A program made the position numbers and the translations under genes. Source: Chitinophaga oryzae (GTDB lineage: Bacteria > Bacteroidota > Bacteroidia > Chitinophagales > Chitinophagaceae). Taken from it: DNA of 64,000 nucleotides. Below, in pieces: positions 43,166 through 51,922 of this stretch (position 1 is its first letter; each line of letters starts with the position of its first letter). The stretch spans positions 6,014,001-6,078,000 of the forward strand of contig NZ_CP051204.2 in NCBI RefSeq assembly GCF_012516375.2. The letters are read 5' to 3'. The notes under the pieces were generated by a model. That model made no database searches. It saw only the letters and a program-made list of their open reading frames with translations, and was not told the origin of the DNA.

Positions 43166-43438
43166 TTAGTTGCAAGGTCCCACCCAGAACCAGGATGGGC
43201 TAAAGCTAGGCCAAACGTTTTGGTTAGTTTGCGTAGCCTGATAGAGACCGTTTGCATAAACCACGCGCTGTCCGGGATAATACGTGAAACCAAAGAAAAA
43301 CGGTTGAACTCCTGCGCAGGAAACAAACACTTTGGGTTTAAATGCGGCAGGACGGGCAGGAGCTTTCTTGTCAGTGGCATTTACATTAGCCAAAAAGAGG
43401 GTGGAACACAACAATAATAAGGATAACTTGATTTTCAT
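43166..43438 (-). CDS. Small secreted protein resembling a CBM5/12 (chitin-binding-like) module
   Basis: A 90-residue protein with signal peptide (MKIKLSLLLLCSTLFLANVNA). The mature 65 residues resemble one CBM5/12 module: FGFTYYPGQRVVYANGLYQA then TQTNQNVWPSFSPSWFWVGP. This keeps the pattern Y-x-x-G-x-x-V-x-Y-x-x-x-x-Y-x-A and the final Trp-rich V-G-x-C. Family members bind chitin or related glycans, usually as part of larger enzymes. Here the module stands alone, with a Cys in the middle (VSCAG) and one at the end (GPCN) that may bond. It has its own terminator. Confidence 0.62.
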   Translation of the reverse strand: MKIKLSLLLLCSTLFLANVNATDKKAPARPAAFKPKVFVSCAGVQPFFFGFTYYPGQRVVYANGLYQATQTNQNVWPSFSPSWFWVGPCN

Positions 43439-43796
43439 GGAATTTTGTTTTTTAATGTGTCACGAATGTAAAAGGGAGTAGTGTAGTTTTATAGCAGTTG
43501 TTTTATGAATTTATCAAGCGGGTAAAAATTTTTTATTCGCAGATACCGATACAACGAAAGGATACCGGGTGAAACATCTTCAGGCAGAGGCAGTAACCTT
43601 CACTATGTCCTGACAGCGCCTTCCGAAAAGGCCAATACGTAGCGTTTCATCCACGTTTCTTACACTGACGCACAGTCCGCTGCTCCGCGCTGACTGCGCT
43701 TACTTCTCCCTATTGACAAGCACTTGCTCACGCCCACGTTCTTTTGGAATACATTTTTCATAGTAACTGTTGGAAAACCGAATAACCATCTCACCC
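43439..43796. other. Intergenic stretch, no gene seen
   Basis: The 358 bases between two divergent genes hold no supported coding frame, RNA gene or clear palindrome. A weak TACATTCG box upstream of the CBM-like gene is the only promoter-like string. Confidence 0.4.
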
Positions 43797-44153
43797 ATGA
43801 TGTCAGGAACTGTTTTATGGCTACAGGGCATTTATCTGGTGCTCACAGGCCTATGGCCTATCATACATTATGCATCCTTTGAGAAAGTCACCGGCGGGAA
43901 AACGGATGTCTGGCTGGTAAAAACTACCGGCGGCGTTTTAACCGTGACCGGTTGCGCGTTGCTGGCGGCAGCCAACAGCAGCTACCAGGCAGAACTGCCG
44001 GTCGTGGTCATCGGTATGGGCAATGCGCTGGCACTGCTGATAGCAGATGCCTGGTACACAGCGCGCCGCGTCATCCTGCCGGTATACCTGGCAGATGCTG
44101 CCATGCAGTTCGCATGGCTGTTGATGTGGTATATCGGGTTCTTTGTCGGTTAA
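43797..44153 (+). CDS. Small four-helix membrane protein
   Basis: The start is taken as the first ATG at 43797 (MMSGTVLWLQG); a TTG at 43770 is open. About 118 residues with four hydrophobic helices: LWLQGIYLVLTGLWPIIHY, TGGVLTVTGCALLAAANS, LPVVVIGMGNALALLIAD and FAWLLMWYIGFFVG. The pattern SFEKVTGGKTDVWLVKTTGG occurs in small uncharacterised membrane proteins. It is the first gene of a plus-strand run to 47588, 23 bases before the next. Confidence 0.72.
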   Translation: MMSGTVLWLQGIYLVLTGLWPIIHYASFEKVTGGKTDVWLVKTTGGVLTVTGCALLAAANSSYQAELPVVVIGMGNALALLIADAWYTARRVILPVYLADAAMQFAWLLMWYIGFFVG

Positions 44154-44176
44154 CCTCTGCTTAAATCCAATAATAT

Positions 44177-46378
44177 ATGAAAGGAGTTACTCCACAGGCA
44201 TTGGCTGTTGACGAACTGTTTAACCATCCTGAGTTAAAAGAGATATTCTATCAGCAACTCGGTTTCTGCCATTGTTATGTTTACTGTAAGAACGACGCGT
44301 TATGGATCGCTGCTGAATGGGCCGGCGGCGCCCGGGTTACTTTCAGGGCGGTGTACGCCCCGCATGACAGCATCACGGTCACAAAAACAGTCAAAAAGAA
44401 AAACCAGGCGGCATTCCATCTGCAAACCATTGCGGCCGCTTACACCGTTACGCTGGACCTCTATCCTGGCACGGTGCCCTGCTTCCGCTGCCAGACGACC
44501 GTTACGCCGCGCGCGACGCTGTCGTTCAATCATTGGCCGCGTGACATTACCGCGCTGAAAAAAAGCGGCGAAAAAGGCATCGCTGCAGGGACCGTTTATT
44601 TCACGCAACAAGGATTGCAAACAGGCATGATTTATTTCAGCGTCAATGAACCCGGTTCAGGCGCCGTTCTTTACCTGCAGCATCTCAGCTCGCTGAATCA
44701 CTATTGCGAACAAACGAAAACGTCTGCCGGGCACACGGTGGGTGGTGACTGGCCGGACATCGGCTTTGCGCTGCCCGCCCCGAAAGACGGTGCGCTGCCG
44801 GCCGGCAAGCCCTGTGTGATCAGCGATACCTTCATCAGCCTGACGGCACAGCCGCCCGCCAACGAAACGGAGCAGTCCCTTCAACTGATGGAACTGCTGG
44901 CGGCCATCTATCCGCATCTTCCCAAACCGGAGGCACAATACCGCCACTGGCCCGATATCCAGGAGAGAACACATCGTCATCTGGAACGTGGCGCGGGCAA
45001 CTGGTGCCAGGTAGCCGGCAATCCCTATCTCAATGCATATGTATGTGACTATAAAACGCCGCCGGAACTGATGGTACAGCTGGCGGTACTGCTGCCATTA
45101 CGGGATTATCAGCAATGGAGCAAAGAAGAGATGCCGCTGGTGGAAGACCTGTTGAACATCATCCCCGATTTTTATGATGAAGAACTGAAAACGTTTGTCC
45201 GCTGGCTACCGGCAGCACAGCACCGATTGTCGCTGGAAGAAGAACACAAACACCCGCTAATCATGGACAGCTGGTATCTCCATCATCCGTTGCTGAACCT
45301 GCTACGGCTGCTCAAACAAGGCCATAAGGCTGTTCGCAATCAATTATTCACCTCGCTGGATTTCGCTATTAAGGTAGCCCGCCACTTTGCCTATCAGTGG
45401 CCGGTATTCTACAAAATGGACACACTGGAAGTAATAAAATCGGAAACAGCTCCGGGGAAAGGCGGCGAAAAAGATGTAGGTGGTCTTTATGCAGAAGTCA
45501 TGCTCGCTGCCTGGGAAATCACCCAAAAAGAATTATACCTGGAAGAAGCGAAAGCTGCCTGTCTTTCCTTACAGCAAAAGGGATTCACCCTGCTCTACCA
45601 GGCCAATAATACCGCTTTCTCCGCCTGCGCAGCGCTTAAACTATTTCTGATCACTAAAGAAGAAACGTTCCGGGATATCAGTTATCTCTGCATCGCCAAC
45701 CTGTTTAAAAACATGTGGTTGTGGGAATGTGACTATGGCTACGGGAAACATTACAGCACCTTCTTTGCCATTTTCCCTCTGCAGAACGCTCCTTATACGG
45801 CAGTATATGAAGAAGCGGAGTGTTTCTCTGCCTTGCATTATTACCTGCAACTGGCTGAAAAAACAGATCTGCCGCCGGCTTTCCGGGTGCTGGTCCCGGA
45901 ATTCATCCGTTACTACCTGCACCGGGCGGTGTATTATTATCCACCGGCATTACCCGCCGAATGTCTCGCCACAACTATCAAAACCGGCGAGCTGGCCAGA
46001 AACCTGTGGATACCCGTCGAAGACCTGCGGGACGGCTGGGAACAGTCCGGCAGCGTGGGACAGGAAGTATATGGCGCAGGCCTCTGTTTCTCACTGGTGC
46101 CACGCCACTATCATCTCCTTCCCGGCACATCGTGGCTGCTGTTTTCCGACTATCCACTGAGCGGATTTACCGACTCAGCCAACACCATCTCCTTTACCCT
46201 GGCCGGGCATAAAAGCATGCATGCCCACCTGCGCCTCATCCCGCAAAAAGAAAATGAGTCGCTGCCCTCCCTGCAGGTATTAGCCGGGAAAACAGCCATA
46301 GAAGGCTCTCCCCGGGACGATGGACATCTATTGTTCCGGCTGCCGGGAGATCAACAGGTAACCATCTTATGGACATAA
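44177..46378 (+). CDS. Large protein of unknown function, possible alpha/alpha toroid
   Basis: A 733-residue protein without signal peptide. The N-terminal third is beta-rich (CYVYCKNDALWIAAEWAGG, TVTLDLYPGTVPCFRCQTTV). The middle and C-terminal parts are helical with Trp, Tyr and His, such as HPLIMDSWYLHHPLLNLLR, KHYSTFFAIFPLQNAPYTAV and LARNLWIPVEDLRDGWEQSG. The helical part resembles alpha/alpha toroid glycosidases or lyases, but no family signature was identified. A final beta segment (ITILWT-like QQVTILWT) ends it. It lies in an operon-like run with two small membrane proteins and an SDR enzyme. Confidence 0.68.
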   Translation: MKGVTPQALAVDELFNHPELKEIFYQQLGFCHCYVYCKNDALWIAAEWAGGARVTFRAVYAPHDSITVTKTVKKKNQAAFHLQTIAAAYTVTLDLYPGTVPCFRCQTTVTPRATLSFNHWPRDITALKKSGEKGIAAGTVYFTQQGLQTGMIYFSVNEPGSGAVLYLQHLSSLNHYCEQTKTSAGHTVGGDWPDIGFALPAPKDGALPAGKPCVISDTFISLTAQPPANETEQSLQLMELLAAIYPHLPKPEAQYRHWPDIQERTHRHLERGAGNWCQVAGNPYLNAYVCDYKTPPELMVQLAVLLPLRDYQQWSKEEMPLVEDLLNIIPDFYDEELKTFVRWLPAAQHRLSLEEEHKHPLIMDSWYLHHPLLNLLRLLKQGHKAVRNQLFTSLDFAIKVARHFAYQWPVFYKMDTLEVIKSETAPGKGGEKDVGGLYAEVMLAAWEITQKELYLEEAKAACLSLQQKGFTLLYQANNTAFSACAALKLFLITKEETFRDISYLCIANLFKNMWLWECDYGYGKHYSTFFAIFPLQNAPYTAVYEEAECFSALHYYLQLAEKTDLPPAFRVLVPEFIRYYLHRAVYYYPPALPAECLATTIKTGELARNLWIPVEDLRDGWEQSGSVGQEVYGAGLCFSLVPRHYHLLPGTSWLLFSDYPLSGFTDSANTISFTLAGHKSMHAHLRLIPQKENESLPSLQVLAGKTAIEGSPRDDGHLLFRLPGDQQVTILWT

Positions 46379-46412
46379 AACAATCTATTATTCACCTTTT
46401 ATCTGTCAGGCT

Positions 46413-46802
46413 ATGAAAACGAATATCTCAAAACCATCGTACTGGAAACGCAAAGCCTATTTCTGGGTAACCCTGCTGCTGTTCATCGCCTCTATTATCC
46501 TGCACTGGTATTTTGGCTGGAAAGATTATGTACAGGAACAACTCACACACGCTGCGCCCATCGAGGTGCCGGATTATGTGGCACAAATGATGCGGGACAC
46601 GTTTGAAAACTGGCAGTCTGAATTTCTTCAGCTCATCTGGCAGGTAGTAGGCTTGTCCTTCCTCTGGTATTGTGGCTCGCCTCAATCCAAAGAAGGCGAC
46701 GACCGCCGCGAAGAAAAACTGGACTACATCATCAAACAGCTCGATCCGGAAAAAGCGGAAGCCCTGCTGGAAGAATGGAAAACAAAATATCCTGACAAAT
46801 AA
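46413..46802 (+). CDS. Small membrane protein of the DUF6766 type
   Basis: A 129-residue protein with two hydrophobic segments (residues about 13-31 and 62-82). ENWQSEFLQLIWQVVGLSFLW followed by GSPQSKEGDDR is the phrase I associate with DUF6766. A charged helical tail (IIKQLDPEKAEALLEEWK) ends it. Function is unknown. It is 35 bases after the unknown 733-residue protein and 13 before the SDR gene. Confidence 0.75.
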   Translation: MKTNISKPSYWKRKAYFWVTLLLFIASIILHWYFGWKDYVQEQLTHAAPIEVPDYVAQMMRDTFENWQSEFLQLIWQVVGLSFLWYCGSPQSKEGDDRREEKLDYIIKQLDPEKAEALLEEWKTKYPDK

Positions 46803-46814
46803 AACCGGAACACC

Positions 46815-47588
46815 ATGGATAACACAACTTCTGCTACCAACAAAAATTACCAGCCGGAAACGCTCTCCGGAAAAAGAATCCTCATCACCGGCGGCACCAC
46901 CGGCATCGGCAGAACGACCGCCCTGCTGCTGGCAGAACAAGGTGCTACTGTGATGCTCTTCGGCAGGCACGCGCCGGAGCTGGAAGACACCCTGCAACAG
47001 TTCCGGGAAAAAAATCTGGAGAAACAAGTGCATGGCTTTACGGCAGATATTGCCACCGAAGCCGGTATTCGGCAGGTGTTTGAACAGGTGGACCAACAAA
47101 TGTCAGGACTGGATATCCTGATCAACAACGCCGGGCTCCCTTTCGGCGGCGTATCGGAAGGCTCCTATAAAGACTGGCAATACCTGGTAAACACCAACCT
47201 GCTGTCTTACATGGCCTGTTCACAGGAAGCCATCCGGCGGATGCAGCCGCAGCAAAAAGGCCAGATTGTTTTCATCGGTTCGCTGAGCGCCAAGGTGCGA
47301 ACGGCTGACAGCTCCGTCTACTCCGCCACCAAAGCGGGCGTACAGGCCTTTGCAGAAGCGTTGCGCAAAGAAACAATATCGCAGGGCATCAAAATTTCAC
47401 TGATAGAACCAGGGCTCGTAGATACGGACCTGCTGGACATGGACGCGGCCAAAAGAACCGAACTGCTCCAACAAAATAAAATGTTGATAACAGATGATAT
47501 AGCATCCTGCGTAGCTTACATACTAACGCAACCGTGGCGCAGCAATTTTATGATGGCCAGAGTAGCGCCGGTACAACAGGAAGTATAA
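46815..47588 (+). CDS. SDR family oxidoreductase
   Basis: A 257-residue classical short-chain dehydrogenase. Cofactor motif ITGGTTGIGRTTALLLAEQG, NNAG in INNAGLPFG, catalytic Ser in FIGSLSAKV and YSATKAG for Tyr and Lys. EPGLVDTDL follows. Substrate is not known. It is the last gene of the run from 43797 and ends 18 bases before an inverted repeat. Confidence 0.9.
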   Translation: MDNTTSATNKNYQPETLSGKRILITGGTTGIGRTTALLLAEQGATVMLFGRHAPELEDTLQQFREKNLEKQVHGFTADIATEAGIRQVFEQVDQQMSGLDILINNAGLPFGGVSEGSYKDWQYLVNTNLLSYMACSQEAIRRMQPQQKGQIVFIGSLSAKVRTADSSVYSATKAGVQAFAEALRKETISQGIKISLIEPGLVDTDLLDMDAAKRTELLQQNKMLITDDIASCVAYILTQPWRSNFMMARVAPVQQEV

Positions 47589-47605
47589 ATATTTTGGGAT
47601 TTTTT

Positions 47606-47704
47606 GATTTACGGATTTTTTGATTTCGGGATTGATAAAAAAGAAGATCAAAGCGTTTTTTTTATTCGCGTTATAGATGCCCGAAATCAAAAAATCCGTA
47701 AATC
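47606..47704. repeat. 25-bp perfect inverted repeat between convergent genes
   Basis: The left arm (47606-47630) and right arm (47680-47704) match exactly as inverse copies. They are made of GATTT, ACGGATTTTTTGATTTCGGG-type strings and enclose a 49-base A/T-rich loop. The right arm ends one base from the stop codon of the convergent GH88 gene (47706). It probably terminates transcription in both directions. Confidence 0.85.
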
Positions 47705-47705
47705 C

Positions 47706-48944
47706 CTACATCCCCAGGTATTTTTTGTATCGCTGTAACGCTTCCATGAAATAATAATCTGCATATACCAGCGGCACATCAATTTCGTTGTTGTGCGGAA
47801 TGCTGCCCACACTATGCATCAGGATGAAATTACCGTTAGCTCCTTCCGGCGCCCTGTAAGCCGGGCCAGCCAGCGTATGCAGCATCTCAATAGCCGCCTG
47901 ACGGTATCCCGTTCCTTTTTTAGCATCTACATAACCGCTCAGCTCAAACAGGGCGGCAGACACAATTGCTGCGGCAGACACGTCCCGGTATTTCGTTTTT
48001 ACCTTCAGCGCATTGGACCGCACACCGGGCGTATAGCCTTTTTCTTCCGCATTAAAATCCCAGTAGGGCACTTTGTCTTTCGGCAGGTTTCTGCTGTTGA
48101 GGTACCAGTCAGCCATACCGGCAGCCGTTTTCAGGAAGCGCGGATCTTTTGTTTCCCGGTAGATCATGGTAAAGCCATAGATACCCCACGCCTGGCCACG
48201 CGCCCACGTGGAATTATCAGCATACCCCTGCGCCGTTTCCCGTGCCAGCACCTTACCGCTGGTGGTATCATAACACACCACATGATAAGAGCTGTAGTCC
48301 GGCCGTATCTGGTTATGCATGGCGGTTTCCGCGTGACTCACAGCGATGTGGCGGAAGCTGGTGTCACCGGTCTCCCTGGAAGCGAAAAACAACAGCTCCA
48401 GGTTCATCAGGTTATCGATGATAACGGGATACCGGTACAACTGTTCTCCATGCCACGACTTAAACGCATTCCAGGATTTGATGCTTTTGGTGACCGGATT
48501 ATAACGGGTACTCAGCGAACGGGCGCCCTGCACCAGAATATCCCTGTAAGCTTTGTTGCCTGTAAGCCGGTAGGCGTTGCCGTAGCTGCAGTACATCATA
48601 AAGCCCAGGTCATGGTGCTGTGTAAAATACTGCAGCGGCTCCAGTTTCTCCGTCCACCGCAACGCCTGCTGCTGCAGCGCCGGGTCTTTTGACAACTCAT
48701 AGCCATACCAGAGCGAGCCTGCAAAAAAGCCGGGCGTCCAGTCATACATGGAAGTAGTGGTCATCTTCCCCGCGCCGTCGGTCGTCCGGGGAAAAGCCAG
48801 GCTGTCGCGCGTTGCTGTCTCCTTCAGCATATGCTTCAGCTGTTGCTGCGCAAAGCCGGTATTGCTGCTGATAAAATCCTTTTCCGTAAAGGTGGTGTAT
48901 GCCGTTAATCCGGCGGCAACCACGAAACAAAGCAATGGTTTCAT
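47706..48944 (-). CDS. GH88 unsaturated glucuronyl hydrolase
   Basis: A 412-residue protein with a hydrophobic N-terminus (MKPLLCFVVAAGLTAYTTFT). The alpha/alpha barrel shows YDWTPGFFAGSLWYGYELS, HHDLGFMMYCSYGNAYRLTG with Asp112, IIDNLMNLELLFFASR with Asp177, and STWARGQAWGIYGF. Asp112 and Asp177 fit the two catalytic Asp residues of the family. The enzyme removes 4,5-unsaturated uronic acid from oligosaccharides left by a lyase. The PL8 enzyme in this locus makes such products. It is the last gene of the minus-strand part of the locus. Confidence 0.93.
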   Translation of the reverse strand: MKPLLCFVVAAGLTAYTTFTEKDFISSNTGFAQQQLKHMLKETATRDSLAFPRTTDGAGKMTTTSMYDWTPGFFAGSLWYGYELSKDPALQQQALRWTEKLEPLQYFTQHHDLGFMMYCSYGNAYRLTGNKAYRDILVQGARSLSTRYNPVTKSIKSWNAFKSWHGEQLYRYPVIIDNLMNLELLFFASRETGDTSFRHIAVSHAETAMHNQIRPDYSSYHVVCYDTTSGKVLARETAQGYADNSTWARGQAWGIYGFTMIYRETKDPRFLKTAAGMADWYLNSRNLPKDKVPYWDFNAEEKGYTPGVRSNALKVKTKYRDVSAAAIVSAALFELSGYVDAKKGTGYRQAAIEMLHTLAGPAYRAPEGANGNFILMHSVGSIPHNNEIDVPLVYADYYFMEALQRYKKYLGM

Positions 48945-48949
48945 AATTT

Positions 48950-49861
48950 TTATGGTGTCACTTTAATGATAAATTCACGGACAGTGCTTTTCTCCTCGTC
49001 AAGCGTATGGTTGTAAGCCACAAAAGTCGCCCTGTATACGCCCGGCGCCGGATACACATAGGTGTACTCCGCCTTGTCCGGCTCGTTGATGCTTTTCACG
49101 CCTGTGCTCACGTCGGGGGCTATACGCCCCACATACAGCGGTTTAGACATCACCCAGCTGGTATTGGAGGGGGCGGCATCATTGCCGCCGTTAATTTTAA
49201 GATCGGTGGCCGACGCTGTCCAGCGCGCGCTGGCAGGGTTCCAGACATTACCGAAGCGGGTCCAGTAGGCCACATCTGCAGAAAAGGAACTGAGGGAAAC
49301 CGTTCTGTCGGGAAGCACATTATTGACAGCCCACTCGGTGATGGTCCAGGTACGTTGGGTCGATCCCGTTACACCGCTGTATTTAAAAGCGATAAACAGG
49401 GAATCGCTGGCGTTGGCCACCAGGTCTGTCAGGTCTGCTGTGCCAAAAGCCGTGACAGTAGCGTTGGTAGCCAGGGTACCGCGGGAACTGATATCTTTCC
49501 AGGCGGCATTCACCACCGATGCGGAATCATATCCGGCCAGTTTATTGGTAGCCAGCACCTGCAGGGTATTTTTCTGGTTACCCCACTCTGATTTGGAAGC
49601 AAAACTCAATGTCAGCCTGCCCAGTTTGTAGGTAGGGATGCGACTATCATAACGTTTGCCGGTTTCGCCGGAATAAAAGGCGATGTTACCCACCGTACCG
49701 GTGATCTTAAACCGGGTGGTATCCCCCAGCCGGTATACGAAAGTATCGGCTACCTGCCGCGCCGGATCGGGTGAAACGTTGAAGTCGGGCGTATCCACCT
49801 GCATTTTTTTGGAACAGGCGGCGGCAGCGAATGCCAGGAGTATGAGGAATGATTTTTTCAT
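48950..49861 (-). CDS. DUF5017-like surface lipoprotein
   Basis: A 303-residue protein with lipoprotein signal (MKKSFLILLAFAAAACSKK). FKITGTVGNIAFYSGETGKRY is typical of DUF5017 proteins, and the end TYVYPAPGVYRATFVAYNHT resembles a PKD-like strand pattern. In similar loci this position holds SusE/SusF-like glycan-binding proteins, so it likely binds the polysaccharide at the surface. It lies between the SusD and GH88 genes, five bases from GH88. Confidence 0.85.
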   Translation of the reverse strand: MKKSFLILLAFAAAACSKKMQVDTPDFNVSPDPARQVADTFVYRLGDTTRFKITGTVGNIAFYSGETGKRYDSRIPTYKLGRLTLSFASKSEWGNQKNTLQVLATNKLAGYDSASVVNAAWKDISSRGTLATNATVTAFGTADLTDLVANASDSLFIAFKYSGVTGSTQRTWTITEWAVNNVLPDRTVSLSSFSADVAYWTRFGNVWNPASARWTASATDLKINGGNDAAPSNTSWVMSKPLYVGRIAPDVSTGVKSINEPDKAEYTYVYPAPGVYRATFVAYNHTLDEEKSTVREFIIKVTP

Positions 49862-49878
49862 GTGTCTGTTTTTTTGAA

Positions 49879-51912
49879 TTACCAGCCTTCGTTCTGTACC
49901 AGTAAACGGTTAAGGTTAAGCTCATACGTCGGTTTGGGCAGCAGCACATGCCGCTGGCTCACGTTACGCACGCCCTGCAGCCCGTTAGGGTTGCCGGTGG
50001 ACGTTACGCCGGCGCCATTGGAAGTGGCCCACGCGGCAAACTCCTGCATGTCTGCCACAAAATGCCCCCAGCGGATCAGGTCCGCTTTACGCAGCGCTTC
50101 AAAGCACAGCTCCCGCATTCTCTCATCACGGACCGCCAGCTGAAAGGCTTCTTTACTGAGGCCCGGCGTCAGGTCAGATTCTGTGCCGTTGGTAATGGTG
50201 GCGGTAGCTGTAGCAGCCGGACCGGCATAGGTAAACACGGCGCCTGTCACGGCGGCGTCGGAAGCGCCGCTGGTATGTACCGGCGCAGTATTGGTGGAAG
50301 TACCGGCGGTGGTCACCGTGTACAGGTTGCCCCCGTTGGTGATCTGTACACCGGCAGCATAACTTACACCCGGCGTCCAGAAAGTACCCACGACCACCAC
50401 CGGCGCGGTCGTGTAGTAAGACCCGGGCGTCAAAGCTCCCGGGCTGCTCAGGTAGATGCCTGTTACCTTGCCCGAAGTGAGGATAGCCGTAGCCGTAGCG
50501 CCGTTACCGCCGCCACCGGTGATGGTGACCGCCGGCGCAGCGGTATAACCGGCGCCGCTGTTGGTAACGGTGACAGACTTCACCACATTACCGTTCTGCA
50601 TACCATACCCCCGCTTACGTACCTGGTTAATATACGTATAGGCGTTAGCGGGGCCATTCACGAAGTTCTCCGCTTCCGCGCGCATCAGCAACACATCCGC
50701 GTAACGGATCATGGGCCAGTTGATATTGTACGTACCGGCGGTACCGTTAGTATTGCGGATCGACTGCGGCACATACTCCCTTCTGAACTTGCCGGCGCAC
50801 ATCTGCCAGACATTGGGACGGGCGGCTTTTACACGGGGATTGGTTCCGTTGTAAATGTAGTTGGCGCAGTTCCAGTCACGGCGGATATCCAGCGAAGCTT
50901 TATTAGGCGTGGCGGTGCTGTTGGGGTCTGTCTCATAAGCGTCAAACAGTTTTTTGGTCACCCACACCCAGGCAGCGGCATTGTAGGAAGTAGAGTCCAG
51001 CGCCGTAATGGCGGACTGTATCCCCACAAAGTTACCGATGTCGTTACCGGACTTGTTGACCACGCCCGCGGCCGCGCCCAGCGACCCCAGCTCCCAGATG
51101 TTTTCTTTTACGTCGTACTGGTCTCTGGCCAGGTTGATGAAGATCTGCCGGTAATCGGGGTTCAATGCATGAAGGCCGGAGGTAATCACTTTATCGGTAT
51201 AAGTGATCACATCGCGGTATTTGGCAGTATTGTTCTGCGGATAACCGGCCCAGTAGAGATATACTCTTGCCAGCATGGCCTGCACGGCGGTCAGCGTCAC
51301 GACGTCGTTATATTTCGCCTGTATCACCGTGTAATCTTTCAGCAGCGCCTCTGCTTCTTTCATGTCTTTTTCCACCTGCGCATATACTTCCGCCTGTTTG
51401 GCAGCGGCCAGGTTGACTTCATTGATCGCTAGCGGACGCAGCACCAGCGGCACATCGCCATAATTGCTGGTCAGGATGAAATAGAAAAAACCTCTCAGGA
51501 ACAACGCCTGCCCTTTAAGGATATTCCGTTTTCCTTCGTCCATCACCGGCTTGTCGATGTTCTGCAGTAATACGTTGAGGTTATTAATGCCGACGTAAGA
51601 GAACTTCCAGATGTTGGCCACGTGCACCAACGATGCATCGTAGTTGTACCGCAGACCGCGGGCATCGCCGTCGGCGGTGCGGTTGGCCATCACCTCGTCG
51701 GTGGTGGACACGAAGTTGAAGCCCATCACCTGCGCATACAGTTCCGGGCGCATCAGGTCACTGTATACCCCGTTCAGCGCCTGCTGCAGCTGCGCCTCGG
51801 TGTTATAATAATTATCAGGCGTGTAAAAATCCGTCGGTTTGGTATCGAGGAATTTATTGCAGGAAGTAAGTCCTGCTATGGCGATACATGCCGCTATGCA
51901 AATACGTTTCAT
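49879..51912 (-). CDS. RagB/SusD family lipoprotein with an inserted domain
   Basis: About 677 residues from the ATG at 51912 (MKRICIAACI); an ATG at 51918 is also possible. Lipobox GLTSC, then NKFLDTKPTDFYTPDNYYNT. SusD landmarks are present: LRGFFYFILTSNYGDVPLV, AMLARVYLYW, WPMIRYADVLLMRAEAENF, YINQVRKRGYGM, LSKEAFQLAVRDERMRELCF. Between YGM and LTPGLSKEAF, a 138-residue insert (about 50173-50586) carries Gly-rich repeats such as SGAGYTAAPAVTITGGGGNG. SusD binds glycan at the surface and pairs with SusC. Normal SusD proteins are about 500-550 residues, so the insert accounts for the extra length. Confidence 0.93.
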   Translation of the reverse strand: MKRICIAACIAIAGLTSCNKFLDTKPTDFYTPDNYYNTEAQLQQALNGVYSDLMRPELYAQVMGFNFVSTTDEVMANRTADGDARGLRYNYDASLVHVANIWKFSYVGINNLNVLLQNIDKPVMDEGKRNILKGQALFLRGFFYFILTSNYGDVPLVLRPLAINEVNLAAAKQAEVYAQVEKDMKEAEALLKDYTVIQAKYNDVVTLTAVQAMLARVYLYWAGYPQNNTAKYRDVITYTDKVITSGLHALNPDYRQIFINLARDQYDVKENIWELGSLGAAAGVVNKSGNDIGNFVGIQSAITALDSTSYNAAAWVWVTKKLFDAYETDPNSTATPNKASLDIRRDWNCANYIYNGTNPRVKAARPNVWQMCAGKFRREYVPQSIRNTNGTAGTYNINWPMIRYADVLLMRAEAENFVNGPANAYTYINQVRKRGYGMQNGNVVKSVTVTNSGAGYTAAPAVTITGGGGNGATATAILTSGKVTGIYLSSPGALTPGSYYTTAPVVVVGTFWTPGVSYAAGVQITNGGNLYTVTTAGTSTNTAPVHTSGASDAAVTGAVFTYAGPAATATATITNGTESDLTPGLSKEAFQLAVRDERMRELCFEALRKADLIRWGHFVADMQEFAAWATSNGAGVTSTGNPNGLQGVRNVSQRHVLLPKPTYELNLNRLLVQNEGW

Positions 51913-51922
51913 GTTCATCAGT

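Noticed and set aside
47606..47704. Inverted repeat considered as ends of an insertion sequence
   Set aside because: Only 49 bases separate the arms, with no transposase and no target duplication. A terminator or small dispersed repeat is simpler.
49948..51432. Long open frame on the plus strand (about 494 codons) opposite the SusD gene
   Set aside because: It is the antisense of a well-supported SusD gene. Its translation is Gly/Arg/His-rich without any family signature, as expected from GC-rich antisense frames.
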